Program-made: the position numbers and the translations under genes | NCBI GenBank assembly: GCA_964246185.1 | Contig: CAXTPP010000086.1 | Coordinates: 1 to 15,534 of the forward strand | Reading direction: 5' to 3' | Length of the DNA: 15,534 bases | DNA from: LMUY01 sp964246185 | Lineage (GTDB): Bacteria > Pseudomonadota > Alphaproteobacteria > Acetobacterales > Acetobacteraceae | Notes under the pieces: model-generated | Database searches by the model: none | Seen by the model: only the letters and a program-made list of their open reading frames with translations | Told to the model about the DNA's origin: nothing | Shown: positions 14,846-15,534 of the stretch, in pieces | Numbering within the stretch: position 1 is the stretch's first letter | Layout: every line of letters begins with the position of its first letter

Positions 14846-15534
14846 TTAGAAGCTGCCTTGGTTTATGTATGGATAGCTGGTGAGTGATGCCAGTCGGTCT
14901 ATGGTAAGCTTGTTCCAGGCGGTGCAGAGTGCATCGACGATGGCATCGTAGCTGTTGAGCAGCCTATGGCTGAGATATGGCTCCCGCAGGTAGAGCTAGA
15001 CCTGTTCGACCGGGTTGAGTTCGGGGCTGTGGGATGGCAGCAGCGCCATGGAGACGTTTGGCGGCATGTGCAGGTCGTCGGTGATGTGCCATCCAGCTTG
15101 GTCCATGAGCATGGCGGCGTGCTCGCCCGGCAGCAGGGTCGCGCTGAACTGGTCGAGGAACAGCTGCATGGCAGTGGTGTTCAGTTACGGCAGCACCAGG
15201 GCAAACGCAGCCCCGGTCTTTGGCTGCACGGCGGCAAACAGGTGTGTCCCGGCGTAGCGCTGGGTCGCACATGCCGGGCGGACGCTGGCCGCAAGCGAAC
15301 CAGCGATGGCAGGTGCGGCCCCTCTGTCCGAACCTTGCTTCGTCTTGCAACCAAAGCGTCAAGCGGTAACCTGGACGGGCTTGCGCGATGTGGTCCAGGT
15401 GGTTTTGCAGCCGTCTTTTGACCAGCCATCGCGTGCCGCCGGGTCAGCCTTGGGGTGCGACGGGCAGTTTGACCATCCCCCGTTACGGTGGACACCTTGC
15501 GTAAGCTCCTGCGGGAGCGGAGGTGCCGATGGCT
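14846..15534 (-). pseudogene. IS630-family transposase, degenerate, cut by window edge
   Basis: Minus-strand reading gives IS630 DDE transposase pieces: T-L-W-L-Q-D-E-A-R-F-G-Q-R-G-R-T with the first catalytic Asp, then F-A-A-V-Q-P-K-T-G-A-A-F-A-L-V-L-P, then M-L-M-D-Q-A-G-W-H (second Asp), then L-P-S-H-S-P-E-L-N-P-V-E (third acidic residue), ending A-W-N-K-L-T-I-D-R-L-A-S-L and TAA at 14846-14848. The gene is broken by TAA at 15185-15187, by TAG at 14996-14998 (where homologues have Trp in E-x-x-W-x-Y-L-R), by a one-base insertion near 15262 (GACCC for GACC), and by at least one more frameshift near 15420. The N-terminal part lies beyond the window. It is a dead element. Confidence 0.85.

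Overview
The window is high-GC, gene-dense bacterial DNA. It most likely comes from an alphaproteobacterium of the Acetobacteraceae or a close relative. The grounds are strongly GC-biased third codon positions, a Hint-domain surface protein of a type common in that family, a LivK-type binding protein with a twin-arginine leader, and ordinary proteobacterial EttA, LepA and family I pyrophosphatase. The family-level placement is inference; no rRNA is present.

Left part (1-2845): the 3' end of a cobalamin gene (cbiB/cobD type) is followed by an MFS transporter and a TIM-barrel amidohydrolase of the 2-pyrone-4,6-dicarboxylate lactonase type. The last two are 11 nt apart and look like an uptake-plus-hydrolysis pair for an organic acid. 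A small XRE-type regulator converges on them. Positions 2846-3697 are compositionally different: about 480 nt with no convincing gene, then a small orphan gene.

Middle (3736-6359): a beta-helix lipoprotein lies 2 nt downstream of inorganic pyrophosphatase (ppa) on the minus strand. Next comes a tRNA with anticodon CAU, probably the lysidine-type tRNA-Ile2. It is followed by a decayed minus-strand MNT/HepT toxin-antitoxin module: HepT has an in-frame amber stop, and the nucleotidyltransferase has lost its usual stop.

Right-centre (6455-11704): ettA is coupled to a GNAT acetyltransferase. Facing it, a minus-strand LivK-like binding protein is coupled to a second GNAT. Both couplings are abutting TAG/GTG junctions, and the two GNAT genes overlap tail to tail. 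Upstream of the binding protein is a Hint-domain protein with a repetitive beta-rich N-terminal part.

Right end (11849-15534): lepA (elongation factor 4), a secreted PEP-CTERM-type protein, a 168-nt nested inverted-repeat region, and a broken IS630-family transposase cut by the window edge.

No CRISPR array, phage or large biosynthetic system is visible. The accessory and most unusual parts are the broken MNT/HepT module, the orphan island at 2.9-3.7 kb, the Hint protein, and the nested hairpins beside the IS630 remnant.
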